A DNA stretch of 64,000 nucleotides from Osmia lignaria lignaria (Eukaryota; Arthropoda; Insecta; Hymenoptera; Megachilidae), in assembly GCF_051020975.1 (NCBI RefSeq), contig NC_135041.1, positions 7,576,256-7,640,255 on the forward strand. Direction: 5' to 3'. Shown here in pieces: positions 26,601-38,599 of this stretch. Under the pieces are notes generated by a model. It was not told the origin of the DNA, made no database searches, and saw only the letters and a program-made list of their open reading frames with translations. Position numbers and translations under genes: made by a program. How positions within the stretch are numbered: position 1 is the stretch's first letter; the number at the start of each line of letters is the position of its first letter.

Positions 26601-29600
26601 CGTTGCCCCTCGATCTGCAGGGAGACGATGTTTCTCTCTGGCTTTATTATTGCTGTCGAGTAATTAAACTGTTTTCCGTGTTCCTGCTTTTAAATCAATC
26701 GCCGCAGACGTATCTGTCCGCACGAATTTTTCGAATGGCTTGGATTAATCGTTGCCGGACAACGAATAGCATTCGTCAATATTGAAATATGAATCGCAAA
26801 TATTCATTTGAAAAAAACTTTTATGAAATCGGGGAATCTTGATGGCACACATCGATATTCGGTGGTCAATATCAATATTTATTCAAGCGTGATGTTATGA
26901 CTTTCAGAAGTGGGAAGAATGCTGAGATTTCGTATCTCTTTTCTTTCACATCGTCCCAAAGACACGTATTATAAACAAAATACGAATTCCATCTATGTAC
27001 TTGCGATTTCATCAGGATGCCACTGCACTATTTATCACGGTAGCTTCCGGTCGCTGGATGGAAGAACCGGTAAAATCGAATCTCGACCGTTCTCCGTCCA
27101 TCGGTTCTCTTATTAAAATTAAAATCCAGCTATCACGAGTGTAATTACGCGTCGTGGCTAGATGACTCGAGAGTGATTAGCAAGAACGTCGCAGAGAACT
27201 CCAACGGGTGACGTTGATATCCACGGGTACCGTGGCGGCACCAATAAGGGTTGGAAGAGAAAGAAAAAACGAAGAATAAAAAAGAAGAGGGAAAACGAGT
27301 ACACCACCCGATACAACCATGAGCTTTCTCATTATTTTAAGTGACTTCAGAGACAGAGGCCGGCGTGTAGGTATATACGCGCCATATATCACCACTTGCC
27401 ACTCAGGCCAGGGCTGGTATCGTGTAATCGAGTTGTCAGGCAAACTACCCCTTACAGAGAATGGGTCTACTATCGTTGTCGCCGCCGCAGACGCCACCGA
27501 CGCCATAGCAGTCGCCTAATGCACGCGTTATTACGTTACACGCATTTAAAACTTGCCTCCTATTAGCAGTTTGCCATCATCTGCGGCTGCTGGTACCATG
27601 GATCGAATTCAAGGAAGGGATCGATTCGTCCTCTTCCTCCTCGTTGTCCTCGTATCGACTATGCACGCTTCTAACTTTGTTTCCTCCTCGAACGGATTTA
27701 ATACTTTGCTGGCTATTACGTTCGACGATCTAATGGATCGCGTGCTTAAAACGTTTAGTCCTGATGGCTTCTCCATTCTCCTCTTTCCTGTCTTTCAGCT
27801 TATTTTTTCCTTTTACGATAAACAAGTGTCCCGGCGTCTAATTTTCTTTTATTAACACTAGAGTGATGAAGTTTCGTACATGGTATATATCTATATAATT
27901 TTTTAAAAATTTTCTAAACGAAGAAAATGATACATTTCGGATATTTTTTCATTCGTGGAGTCTCTACTCTTGGTATTTCCAGCGTTGCTGCTTTCATCTT
28001 TAAATTGTATGCTCCTGGATATTCATGAGCGTTCTGTATATTGGAAACACGTATAATGCAGTGTTACAATAGACTGCTTTTCAGAAATATTAGTCCATAG
28101 TGCGTTGTTTCGCTTCTATTGTTCGATAGCCCCATTGAACAGCGATCGTAACGTAACTTTAGACGTTAGTCGATCCCCTATCCCTTACCACTCCTACGGT
28201 TTATGATTTGCAACTGTTTCCGCAGCTCGGTTATTTTTCACCTAAATATCAATAACTCGCGTTTAATTTCAAACCTCGCTTCGTTCTCATCTTCTACATT
28301 TTATACCTTCAGTCGAATTGAAGGAAGAACAGCGTGTAATGAGTTAACGAGCGCAAAACGATACGCTTGATATCGAACGTTCTTACACCGTAAACTGGAA
28401 GATAACACTTCGCGAAAGGAAAACGGAACGATTTTCTGGAACAAGAATACTCCGGGGACCGGGCAAATCCGCGTGGAAAACCAATAAATCACGTTGTGTT
28501 TAACGAACCTTCATGTTTCTATGCACGCCTGTGGGAATAGCGGAGCGGAAGTGTTATTTTTACTGCGAGCCAGCCAACTGATAATGTTCGAAAAGAAGGA
28601 GGACGATGCTCGCCGGCCTCGTTACACGAAATGTACCGCGAAAGAATACTCGAGCGAGTTACAAGAGCATCGACTCGTCGTTATCTTTCAGGTTACAGAT
28701 CAGAGGAGACGCGTTTCTATATTGACCAACTGGAGCGATATCGTTGCTTGAAGTATTCATTCAGGCTGTTCTCATAGAGTAACGAATCTTGTTTTCAAAA
28801 TAATAACGTCGAAGATCCGCTATCCGTATTCGTTTCTCGGTGCAAAGGCCTAACGCAGAGTAACTGGCGCGCGAGTTCACTTAATAATGTAGATAGAGAA
28901 TACCCGTAGTCCCGTGTGCGCTGCGTGTAAGTCATGATTAATATTTCAGGTGTCGACCGCGAGAGGTTAGAAAGGTTAGGGGGTGGTTGGTAGCGAGCTT
29001 CTGATGGGGTGCACTGGACGCTCGGAACGGTTGGGGGGTGGCGACGGTAACGCTGACCATCGCCGGGCGCGGAAGGTTCGCCAAGGTTTCGTTGTCCGGT
29101 AGGTTGTTAATTATTCGGAAAGGAAATTAATGCGTTCCCGGAAATAATTTATATCGGCCGCGAAATGAATGGTTAGCAGACGGAATTATTCACGTTTTGC
29201 GTCTCGTTGTTTCGGGGATCAAGATCGTATTCGGTGAAGCTCCTTTGTATCGTTCAGATATTTTTAAGATCACCTTCAAACGGATTGATCTTATGAATTT
29301 TTTCTGTCAATATTATGCTGTTTACAGAGGAATTATGTTAGATCTAGTGGAATCATCCTATTAGAGTGAAGTGTAAAAGAGCCGGTTTGCTTACAAAGGG
29401 TTAACCTTCACCGATGTACAGCAATTCCTCGAACTCGGAAGAAGCTTCCGCCAACTTTGCAGAAGGGTTGATTTCATAGCAAAGAGGTAAAATCAGTCGG
29501 CTCGAGCGAGGCCGAAAGCAGTTATCCGAAGTAAGTCGCGTTATAATGAATTTACCGAGTTCGCTGTTTAACAATGCACATCTCGCCAGGTTGGTTGTGT

Positions 29601-32600
29601 TCCACCGCGAACGATAACCCGTTGAAATACGTTACGAGCCGACCGTTTCCGGTCCTGTAATGCCGCGGGTTTCGAGATCTTCTAATCTATTTGATACATA
29701 GCAGACCGCATAGCTGAGATTTCTAGCGTGGCCGGAAACCGGCATTAAATCTCCTTTCCGCTCTGAAACGTTATTACTATTTTAATTGCGATCCAGGCTG
29801 ACGTATCTCGCCACGGGACACGTCTGCAGGAATTTATTCCTTTCGTCTATCGATTGGTGGCTTGTCAACTTGTATTCCCATCCTTCTGGATGCTCGCAAT
29901 GGGTCTGAGTGGTTGGAAAATATTTTCATACGTTCCATGAATAACAGGAAAACAAACGAGGGGAATGAAAAACACGAGCGTGCCGACTAAAGGAAAAGAG
30001 AAATTGAAATTTTCAAACACGCTGTTTTCCGTTGGATTTATGGCAACGACTCGAGTTATTTTCAACCGTAATGAATAGCTACTTCTTTCGACCAGTATAT
30101 TTCAACGAACGCTACGAGAACTTTACTCGTCATCATCATCATCGACGGTATGAATTACTTATCGGCATCTATTATTCGCTCGACAACGATAACCGGAAAC
30201 CAGCACACAACGTACCGTTGGACACCGATGTGAAACTGCAACCCCTATCGCACGCGAACTGTGCCTACATTTTTCTTATTTTATTATTCTTCTGGATGGT
30301 TGTTTCCTGGTGGGAAAACACGCATCGTTTGCAGATGATACAATACGAGAGGTCGATGGGAAACACGGTTCGTTGCGAAGAAACAATGAGAAGAAAAAAA
30401 AAATTAAACCTGAACAAACGTAATCGGGGGAAATTCTTCCAGACGAAGCTATTCTTTCGAGACAAAACAATTTTACTTCTCACGACGGTGGTGCATTCAA
30501 CTGCAATTTCTTCTGAAAGAGAGTAGCGATTTTCCCGTCGTTCATTCCTTACATCGCGTTTAATTTCAAAGGCTTACGTTCTGTTTTAAATATTCTTCGT
30601 GTTGTTTAACTGGATTTGTTTAGCAGATCGATGAAACTGGTGCGTTTATTTTAGTCAACGAACCACGATGTTTCTATTCGACTGTATGATCGGTATAACG
30701 TAAGATAAATTTCATTTGAATACCATTCGACTTCGTTTCTGCCTCGAGTTGCGAGTTCTCAGCTTTTAGCGGTAGTTTTCTTCGTGTTGTTTCTAGGATG
30801 TTGTCGAGAACGTTGCGAGAACCAGTTAACGCGCAGCTAGATTCATTTGTGTTGAATTTACTAACTTGTTAGTTATCGATTGATGAAGTTGCACGAAATT
30901 TTGTGTACAAACTCAACTACGTAGATGCATTGAAGTATCGGTGTGCTAAAATAACTGGTAATGAAGCTTATCGATTAGCATCGAAACGTGGCGCTTGTGT
31001 TTTGAAGAAATAGAAAACAAATTTCACGAGGAATTTGCGGTCTCGTTAGAGAACACATTAGATTCTTGAACGGAGCATCGACTTATTATGACTCGGTGGC
31101 GGGATGTGGCTCGTTTCCCCCAAAGGTGTGCTTTAGGCCTTTTATCAAAGAGCTTGCGGTTTAAGAAGCGGAAGGAAGAGGAACGGGGTAAAGTGGGAAG
31201 CGAAACGAGGAGTGGCCCTTTCAACGGACGACACTTTGCACCTGTTGAAGATACGGCTTCTCCTTCGCTATTTCTTCTCCTCTTTTTTCACCCTGTTTCC
31301 CTCTATTCCTTTCCCTCTCTTCTCGTCTTCCTTGTCCATGCTTCTTTCCCCTTTTTTTATTTTCTTTTTTTTTTTGAAGTCTTACTCTCGCACTGAAATT
31401 GATCTCGAGCCACGGGCCGGGGTTACCAACAAAAATGTCACCGAACTTTCTTCCCCGACTCGATTCCATTCCATTTGATGTCTCGGAAATTGCTTTTCGA
31501 TAGCAGCCTCTCTGTAGACGGCCCCCGTTGTTCCCTATGCATATGACAGTTAGTAAAAAGACACATTGTGCTCGCTAGCTACAAGCTCTTACGCGTATTT
31601 TACCCCGGACCCTTTATCGTGCCGCGATAACCCGCCGCGAGTCCTTTCTCCTCTATCGTCGCGCGTAAAGTGAAGCTTCCTGTTCCCCTACAGGCCGATT
31701 ACGATCGAATCGAAAGAAAAAAGAATAAAAGAAATTCGTTTTTCTGCAAGATCAATTGAATATAAATGTTTCGAGTACCCAGACAATTGTGTGATTTGAA
31801 AATTTTCAATGCATAAAAGGATCGAATAAATGATTACAAATAATTTGATATCACATGGAGTTGATACACAAGGACGATAGAAGAAAATCAATGGACAAAC
31901 TTTGATAACATATTCTACTTTTTCTTACAAACTTTCGTCGCTTATTTTCCTTCCATCCTCTATACAGAATTGAATAAAAAGATCCCGTGGTACGAAAAAG
32001 AAGGATCGCAACAACGTCCATCGCTACTTTTTCTCTACAAAACATAGAAACGCGATCGAACTTTTATACCACTCGAGTGAATCGATACTTGATGGGGTAA
32101 AAAAATCGATTTGTGTTTGCTCTCTGCCATGTTGTATACTTTGCCGTATTTATTCGGCCAGCTTCCAGGCTGAAACGTTGTTTGATCCTCAATGGACCGA
32201 GGTCGTAAAACGAATTGCAACCGTTCGTAGAAAAATGAAAGGTAATTTCTTCCGTCCGTCGATTGCGTTTTCACAGATTCCCGTTCGATCTTTCACACCG
32301 ATCAATTCGGCCAGCATCACGCGACGAATCTTACCCGTACCATCTCTATATTAAATTTCGATACGCAACTTCCCGATGAGCCCTTTCTCGTGGACGCGTC
32401 CTGCACCCAATGACTCCCCCGTCTCGAGGGGTAAAAGCTTCATATTGATTTAGCCAACGTCGAGAGGGAGGAACGTAGCCCCGAACGGTTATTCAAATTT
32501 CGTGAATTCATATTTGTCATGGAAGAAGGTAGGAGGATTCCCGTCGATCAGTTTAGGATCTCACCAGCAGTAAATAAGTTTTTTTTTTTACGATCACGAT

Positions 32601-35600
32601 ATTACCGGTACAATTCATGGAAAGTGCTTTGGATAGTTTCTTTCAACGGTTCCTAGCTCGTTTCATTGGTTACTCTTTATTATTGAATTATATCGAGATT
32701 CGTGTATACACGAGCAAACGAGAGAGTTTTCGAGGCACGTGCAATTTGCCGTAACTCCAATCTATCTTCTGATAGTCATATTTCATCACGACCCTCGTCG
32801 AATGGCCTGCGTTCGTTAGCCGAAACGCATAAAATTACTAGCCCTCCAAATTAATCGTCGAATTTCACGATCGATGGGTTTCTCCTCGGACGTAACACTA
32901 TTCTCAACTAATTAAAGGAGGTTTATCGAGCATCGCTGGCTTCACAAATTGCGAGCTGATTAAGCATTCTTTTTTATCTAATCCTAGGATAAAATGTTTC
33001 CCATCTTCGGAAAGAAATTTGCATAATGCAACGCGTGCATCCCCCTCTATTTATTACACTAATGATTAATCATTCTGTGCATCAATAAAAAAACTACAAA
33101 TCAATAATTTGATATAAAAATCATCAGAAACGTTGAAACTTTGGAACCGAATAAATTTTGTAGAAATCAAAGTGTCCAGTGTCGAAAGGTGGGTCAACGT
33201 TGTAACTGGAGCTTCGAGAAACTAGACGATTGATCCTATGCGCGGTGGCCGGAAGCGGAATTCGCAGCAGTTCGTGTCTTTGACCGCGTACGAGCGGGTT
33301 TCTTCGGCTCGACGGGAATTCCTTCCGTGGCGGGTGGCGCAAACCCCCGTGCTCTTGGGGGGTGAATTTTGTTTGTAGGGGATCGTTGCCATGACAGCGT
33401 ACTCTGCTGTGCTCGCTCGGTCATCGAATACACCTTGGTCCGGCTACGGTTGCCTTCCACGGGCGAGCGAGCTTGCGGAAAAGTTCGCCGCCCGGGGCCC
33501 CTCGCAAGCCCGTTAATTCTCTTCGCTCGTAGGACCAACAACTTCCTGCGTGGCCGCATCAATTTTACCCGGGAATTTCGCCCGGTAACCGCGATATAAA
33601 TGCAACAGTTCTCCAGACACGTGACACAGTTTAATAGCCGAATACACGCTGTGTTCGAAGAAATATATCAAACATCATGCAACGTTGTTAACTTTAGCAA
33701 AGCGACAAATTTTTTGAAGCTTATCGAGCTGAATTAAATATCAATCTGAACTCATTTCTCTTCACATTAAGAGCAATAAATACTTAACCAAGCAATAAAA
33801 TCAGAGGATACAGGGAGCAACCCTAATCGTTTCCAGCAAAGGATTATGTCCCATCGAAGACGAAATCGAAGAAAAATGGTTGGCTCGTTTTTCATCAGGT
33901 TCGCATCACCATCGACCCTTCGTGGACGGGACACGAGGGAGGAGTCATAGGACTTCTCGAAATATGATGATAAATCGAAGTGTCTTATACGATCGATTCG
34001 TTGCACGTTATTTATTTTAATCAACGAATAGTCTACGCAATACGATTCCGATGTTCGCGCTGGTAAAGATCGTTGAAAACGGAATAAAACGCAAACAGTC
34101 GGAGTTTGTTGCACGTGCAAGCCGTGGAGGACATTGTTCTGAGATCCTCGCGTTGGGATTTCAAGGTAAACAACGAGCCAATATTTCCAATCAACAACGG
34201 GGCGCACAATAAACCGCGCGCCGGACGGCATCGAATCAAAACTGATTCTTCGGCCAGGCTGTGCCAGTGAATACCGGATGGAACACTATTATTTTTCTAC
34301 CGGTGCCCTCCAGCCGGGCCGATTTAGTTTTTCAACCGGAAGTGTGACCGACGCGGAGGCTACTGGACTATCGATTTTATTGGCTAACGGAATGGAACGT
34401 CGAGCGTCAACGTTACACGATCGAGCCGACAATACGCGACAGGTGACACTGTGGAATAAAGAATAACTGTGAACAGAAAGGTGAAGGGGTGAAACGGCAA
34501 CTGGACTGTAACGCTTTGCCAAATAGTCCTGCAGTTTGTCCCTGCCACGTTGAACTTCCTACGCTCGTTAAAGACTATAATTAAACGAAGGATCAATCTT
34601 TATTTCTTCCAAATTATTTTTCTTTTACCTTCATCCCACCCCCTCAATTACAAACCATATCGAGTTCCAATAAAGGATACATTCCCCGGTGTCCGTGAAG
34701 CTGTTGCAATAACATACATTTCTGATACGTTTCTCGGGTATACGTATGTATTAAAAAGCTGACAGCGTTCCATAAAGCCCGCAGCAACGGGCGTCGCGAA
34801 TTAGAAAATCCAATCCATAGAAAAGACGGCGCAAAATTGCGGGAGCAGAGGGTAAGAAAGGTCCTGAAGGAAGTTTGCCAGGCGGCGGTCGGTCGAAGAA
34901 GAGAGGAAAGCAAGGGGAAGCACGCGAAGGGAGAGTTGGAAGGGAGAGAAGAGGGCATAACACAATTACATGTGGGGTTGATGCCGGGCCGAGCTTGCTC
35001 TCGGCTGCACGACCTTCCGGTTCAGCCAGGGACGAGGGAAAGAGCCAAACGGTGGGTGGCAAGATTGAATATGAAAGTTTAATGCGAGCAATATCAGCGA
35101 CGCTGGCCCGTACCTCGGCTACTCGCTCTCTCAGACGTCTCGACTATCACCCTGCCCATCTTGCTCTTCTATCTCTCTTTATATCCTGCACCACCATCCA
35201 CCGTTCTCTTCTTCGCTGAATCTTTTCCGACCTTTGATGTTACGGGCCAAAGCGTTTTGTTATCGCGATAGTGTTCACAGACGGGAACGCGATCACTTGA
35301 GAAAGCAGCAATCAGAAGTGGATATTTCTATGCATTAAAATTGTCAGGGAAGGAACTGGTTCTTTGAGTAACAGAATCGAAACGTGGATATTATCTGTTC
35401 GGTGAGAAGAATTAATAAAAAATTGTCAGCCGAGCAAATGATATAGGGGGCTCGATCTTTAATTCATTTATCGCTTTTATCATTTACTTTCACGAGCGAA
35501 CAGGACAAGTAATTTAGAGTACATTGGAAATAAAATGGAACGCTGATTACCGTTTACACCGGGAAGGATAATTATCAATTAAAAACTAACTTTCGTGAGA

Positions 35601-37651
35601 TATTTTGCTTGCGGATGGAATTCACGGTCTCGCTAAGGCGTTTAGTGACTATGCCTTCGGCTATTTGTAAAACTTTCCTCATTAATTACAGACAAGATTC
35701 AATCCCCTCGTCTCTTCCATACTAAACCCCCTGCCCGTACCCCTATCTTTTCCCACCATCCTGCTACCCTTTTGTCCTTCGCGGCGGCACGAAGTTTAAT
35801 AGTGAATTAGATCGCGCGTTCTCCCATCGGGCAATTATCTGCCAATTAACAGGACGAATACCGTGGTCGTTGCTGTTTCATCCAGTCATCTTGTCAGATT
35901 ACCATGAACGAGCACTTTTGTTTAGAAAAATTGAAAAGTTTACACTCTACTGTTTCTGAAATGAAACAGTATTTTTGACCTGGTGATCCTTTTTTTGACC
36001 TCATTTTACGATCACGATTAGCTAACTCAGAGTACCTCTAACACCCTATCAAACGATTTTAATGTTACCATTTGCATAAATCTTAATTTTTAACAAATAA
36101 TTTTAAATTCGCAACCCGTGAAAGGATTACGGTTACAGTAAAATTTTTCGTTATTCCCTATAAAAATAAAACGACAACCGTTGAACCGTAGACGAAATTG
36201 TGGACAGACGTGCACCAAGGTGTCCGTGAATCAGCGTCGAGTCGCGCGCGATGTCATGCCGCGTCACGGACCGTCAAGCATCGTCAACAAGAATATTCCG
36301 ACGTGACGAACCGTTTCTGGCGTGACGTGTGCCGAGAACGGCCAATCGTCACAGCCAATCGGTAACCCGTTGCGAACAGGATGTACCCGTGTAAACAGGA
36401 TGACGGTGACGGTCTGTGACGGTGACGGGCGTCGAACGAGCAACCATTCCGTAACGCGATCGAAATCACTGTATCTGCTACGATATTTGCAAGTGAATTC
36501 AAAGGCTGATAAGATTCGACGTGTTTAATTTTGCTTAAACGAATGGCAGAAAAATCTAGAATTTTGTCGGTGTAAAATGGACGTAAACAGTGATCAAGGT
36601 ATTCTTACTGGTTCAAGTATCACGAATCTGTGTCACGGTTAGAAAACGAGACGACCAAGTATTTCTCGTCTACCAAGTAGTGGTTTTTACGTGTCGCTAT
36701 CAAGGGTCGAGAAGCGTGTACACGGAGTTGGAATGCCTGTACTTTGGTGGGTCGAAAAGTTTAGCTGCGCGACAGACAACTTAAGCAAATGCGGGTCAGA
36801 GTAGCGACGCGAGTCAAAGTGCTGTCGTATCCCGATGGAAGCTGTGAAAGAATGTCTGACGAGGATAGCAGAAGGCTTCCACGAGGGATTAAGTAGCGCA
36901 CCAGTTTGGAGAGCAGTAAAACGAAACGATGGTTGTCTCGTGAGAGCATGCCACTCTCGTGATGGCACCAGAAGACTCGTGATGCATGCGTGTGTACATG
37001 CAACTTCCCTGTGTTCGACGTCGCGTTGCATCGGTGAACGATGCGTCGCGACGCGAATGACTCGGTCTCGATACGCTTTCGAAATACGAACTGATGAAAT
37101 CAGGAGTCATCGGGTTGGCATAGATCATCCCGAATTTATTCGCAACGTTCCCATCGATCTTTCTCCCAAAACTGTTGTTACGATACTTTATTTGAGTTAT
37201 AAAATATTCTAATCTGTTTTTGAAATCGATATAACAGCCACTGTGATATTGATCGTTCAAAATATATTTTTACTCTTTCCGAGGTAAAACAAAAAGGTGA
37301 CATATATCTGATGTAAAGCAATATTTTCATTTATTGAAATATGAATCATGTCAGTAAATCAATAAACGGTGAAATTTTGTCAGCGTCATCGTATATCGAA
37401 TTTTGCAGGAAAAAAAAGTGAAAAATATATAGGTTGCGAATAAAAGTAATTTATGACATGAAACAAATGTACATTTTTTTTACATTTTTTTTCCTATTAT
37501 TGTACTCTATTACGATAGAGGATAAATTAGTTTAAAATAACTGAGAGTGAAAGTATTTTACTGTGACTGTCATATTCAGAAAAAAAAATTTTAAATATTG
37601 TTTCTGTAATATTACACGAGGTTTCTAATTTGGTGAAATTAATGCCCTCAG
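20683..37651 (+). other. Large teneurin intron (about 17 kb)
   Basis: Bounded by the donor at 20683 and the acceptor CCCTCAG ending at 37651. Nothing inside has the exon structure or composition of the flanking coding exons. It holds a TGTC microsatellite near 23.38 kb, an isolated TACAGGGTGTCC transposon-end-like sequence at 23794-23805, and the TGACG/CGTCA cluster at 36262-36427. Short open frames, including a 164-codon one at 30032-30526 with a hydrophobic stretch, start at non-ATG codons and match nothing I recognise. Confidence 0.65.
36262..36427. promoter_or_regulatory. Cluster of ten TGACG/CGTCA (CRE half-site-like) motifs
   Basis: About 166 bp contain ten TGACG or CGTCA pentamers. 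They end in a near-tandem block (GACGGTGACGGTCTGT followed by GACGGTGACGGGCG). CREB/ATF-type bZIP factors bind TGACG half-sites, so an intronic enhancer is conceivable. A degenerate tandem repeat of CGTGACG-like units is equally possible. No full palindromic TGACGTCA is present. The motif count is seen directly; function is inference. Confidence 0.3.
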
Positions 37652-37855
37652 GCGTTGGTGACCGATCGTACCGTACAGGTTCGGATACGGAGGGTGCAGC
37701 GACCACAGATAATCCAACGACGCCATTTCCGACGCCACCTCCAACCTTGACGCCAAATCATCGACAGGCGTCTCCGTTTCCCCTGGAGAGCACAAACTCC
37801 CGCCGGCATCATTACAATGGAAGTATATCATCCGAGAGATCCCGTAACGGCAACG
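37652..37855 (+). CDS. Teneurin intracellular domain exon 2 (204 nt, phase 1/1)
   Basis: Acceptor CCCTCAG and donor GTACGT frame a 204-nt exon. The previous exon's final A plus GC makes Ser, giving QQYGSVGDRSYRTGSDTEG at the junction. The exon encodes 67 full codons and ends with a single G (NGNG). The TGSDTEG motif is close to the conserved SDTEG motif in teneurin cytoplasmic tails and is a main reason for the call. It is followed by a Thr/Pro-rich segment (TTPFPTPPPTLTPNHR). The length is divisible by three with phase 1 at both ends, so skipping would keep the frame. Base composition is clearly more GC-rich than the introns around it. Confidence 0.8.
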
Positions 37856-38431
37856 GTACGTAGTTAATTAGTGTCACCAGAGAATTTTGTGCTTGCTCTT
37901 GCACGAGATACTAGTAAGTGTTCGAAATCAAGTCCAGGTAATGCGAGTCAATCCGGTTGTCTCGATTAATGCAAGAGAAATCGTGAAATTTGAAATAACA
38001 TTCGCGTTACCGTGTCGCTGAATCTTGTAAATATTAATCGTATACTGTATCCACAAAGTTAATATTTTAGAGAGCATAAATGTGCGATTGTACACGGTAC
38101 AGAATAAATTTTCAAGGGAAATGTTTCAATCGAAGACCATAATATCATTTTTTATATTGCGTTTGATAAATTCTATCAAGTCGAATAATTATCATTTACC
38201 TAAGTCTCTCTCGAAACTGAAACTCCACCCGCTTTAAATCTAATCCTCGACTTTGACTTACCATTCCGCGAAGAATTCCCCGGAACAAACGTACGGTCGT
38301 TGAAAATTTATGTTCTCCAGGAATCAGCGGCTTTAGATTTCGCTCGCTTTGACTGTCTGAAATTTTTCTCACGTTCGACGAAGATATTCTAATGTACCCA
38401 AAAATATTCCAACGATTCTGATACATCGCAG
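37856..38431 (+). other. Short teneurin intron (576 nt)
   Basis: This is the only short intron in the visible part of the gene. It runs from the GTACGT donor to an acceptor ending CATCGCAG. AT-rich sequence holds the usual pyrimidine-poor insect intron body. No other feature is seen. Confidence 0.8.
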
Positions 38432-38599
38432 GTGAAACGGTTTATGCGGCGCCGTCGAAAAAGACGAACACCGGCGGCGGGACCTTAGGGCGACGTACGC
38501 GAAGAGGTCACACGAGCGCTTTGAGCAGTAGCTCAACCGCGAGCGACCGTTCGGAAACCGTCTTCCCTGACGAGCACGCACGCATGCATCTCACCAACG
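38432..38599 (+). CDS. Teneurin intracellular domain exon 3 (168 nt, phase 1/1)
   Basis: The acceptor is CATCGCAG and the donor GTAAGT. The G left by exon 2 plus GT makes Gly, then ETVYAAPSKKTNTGGG and 39 more codons follow, ending RMHLTN and a single G. A basic patch LGRRTRRGH could be a nuclear-localisation-like element; teneurin cytoplasmic tails are reported to reach the nucleus in other animals, but no role is shown here. A Ser-rich ALSSSSTASD run follows. Length and phases again make it a skippable cassette. The frame continues into either the 27-nt microexon or the exon at 48455, giving Gly or Asp at the junction. Confidence 0.8.

Noticed and set aside
29464..29532. Segment between TTTGCAG and GTAAGT, considered as an exon
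   Set aside because: All three frames contain stop codons; it could at most be untranslated.
30032..30526. 164-codon plus-strand open frame with a hydrophobic stretch (CAYIFLILLFFWMVVSWW)
   Set aside because: It starts at a non-ATG codon, sits in AT-rich intron, has no homology I recognise and no supporting splice or promoter signals. Chance is adequate.
33767..34231. 154-codon minus-strand open frame
   Set aside because: No recognisable motif, a second minus frame overlaps it, and composition shifts along its length.
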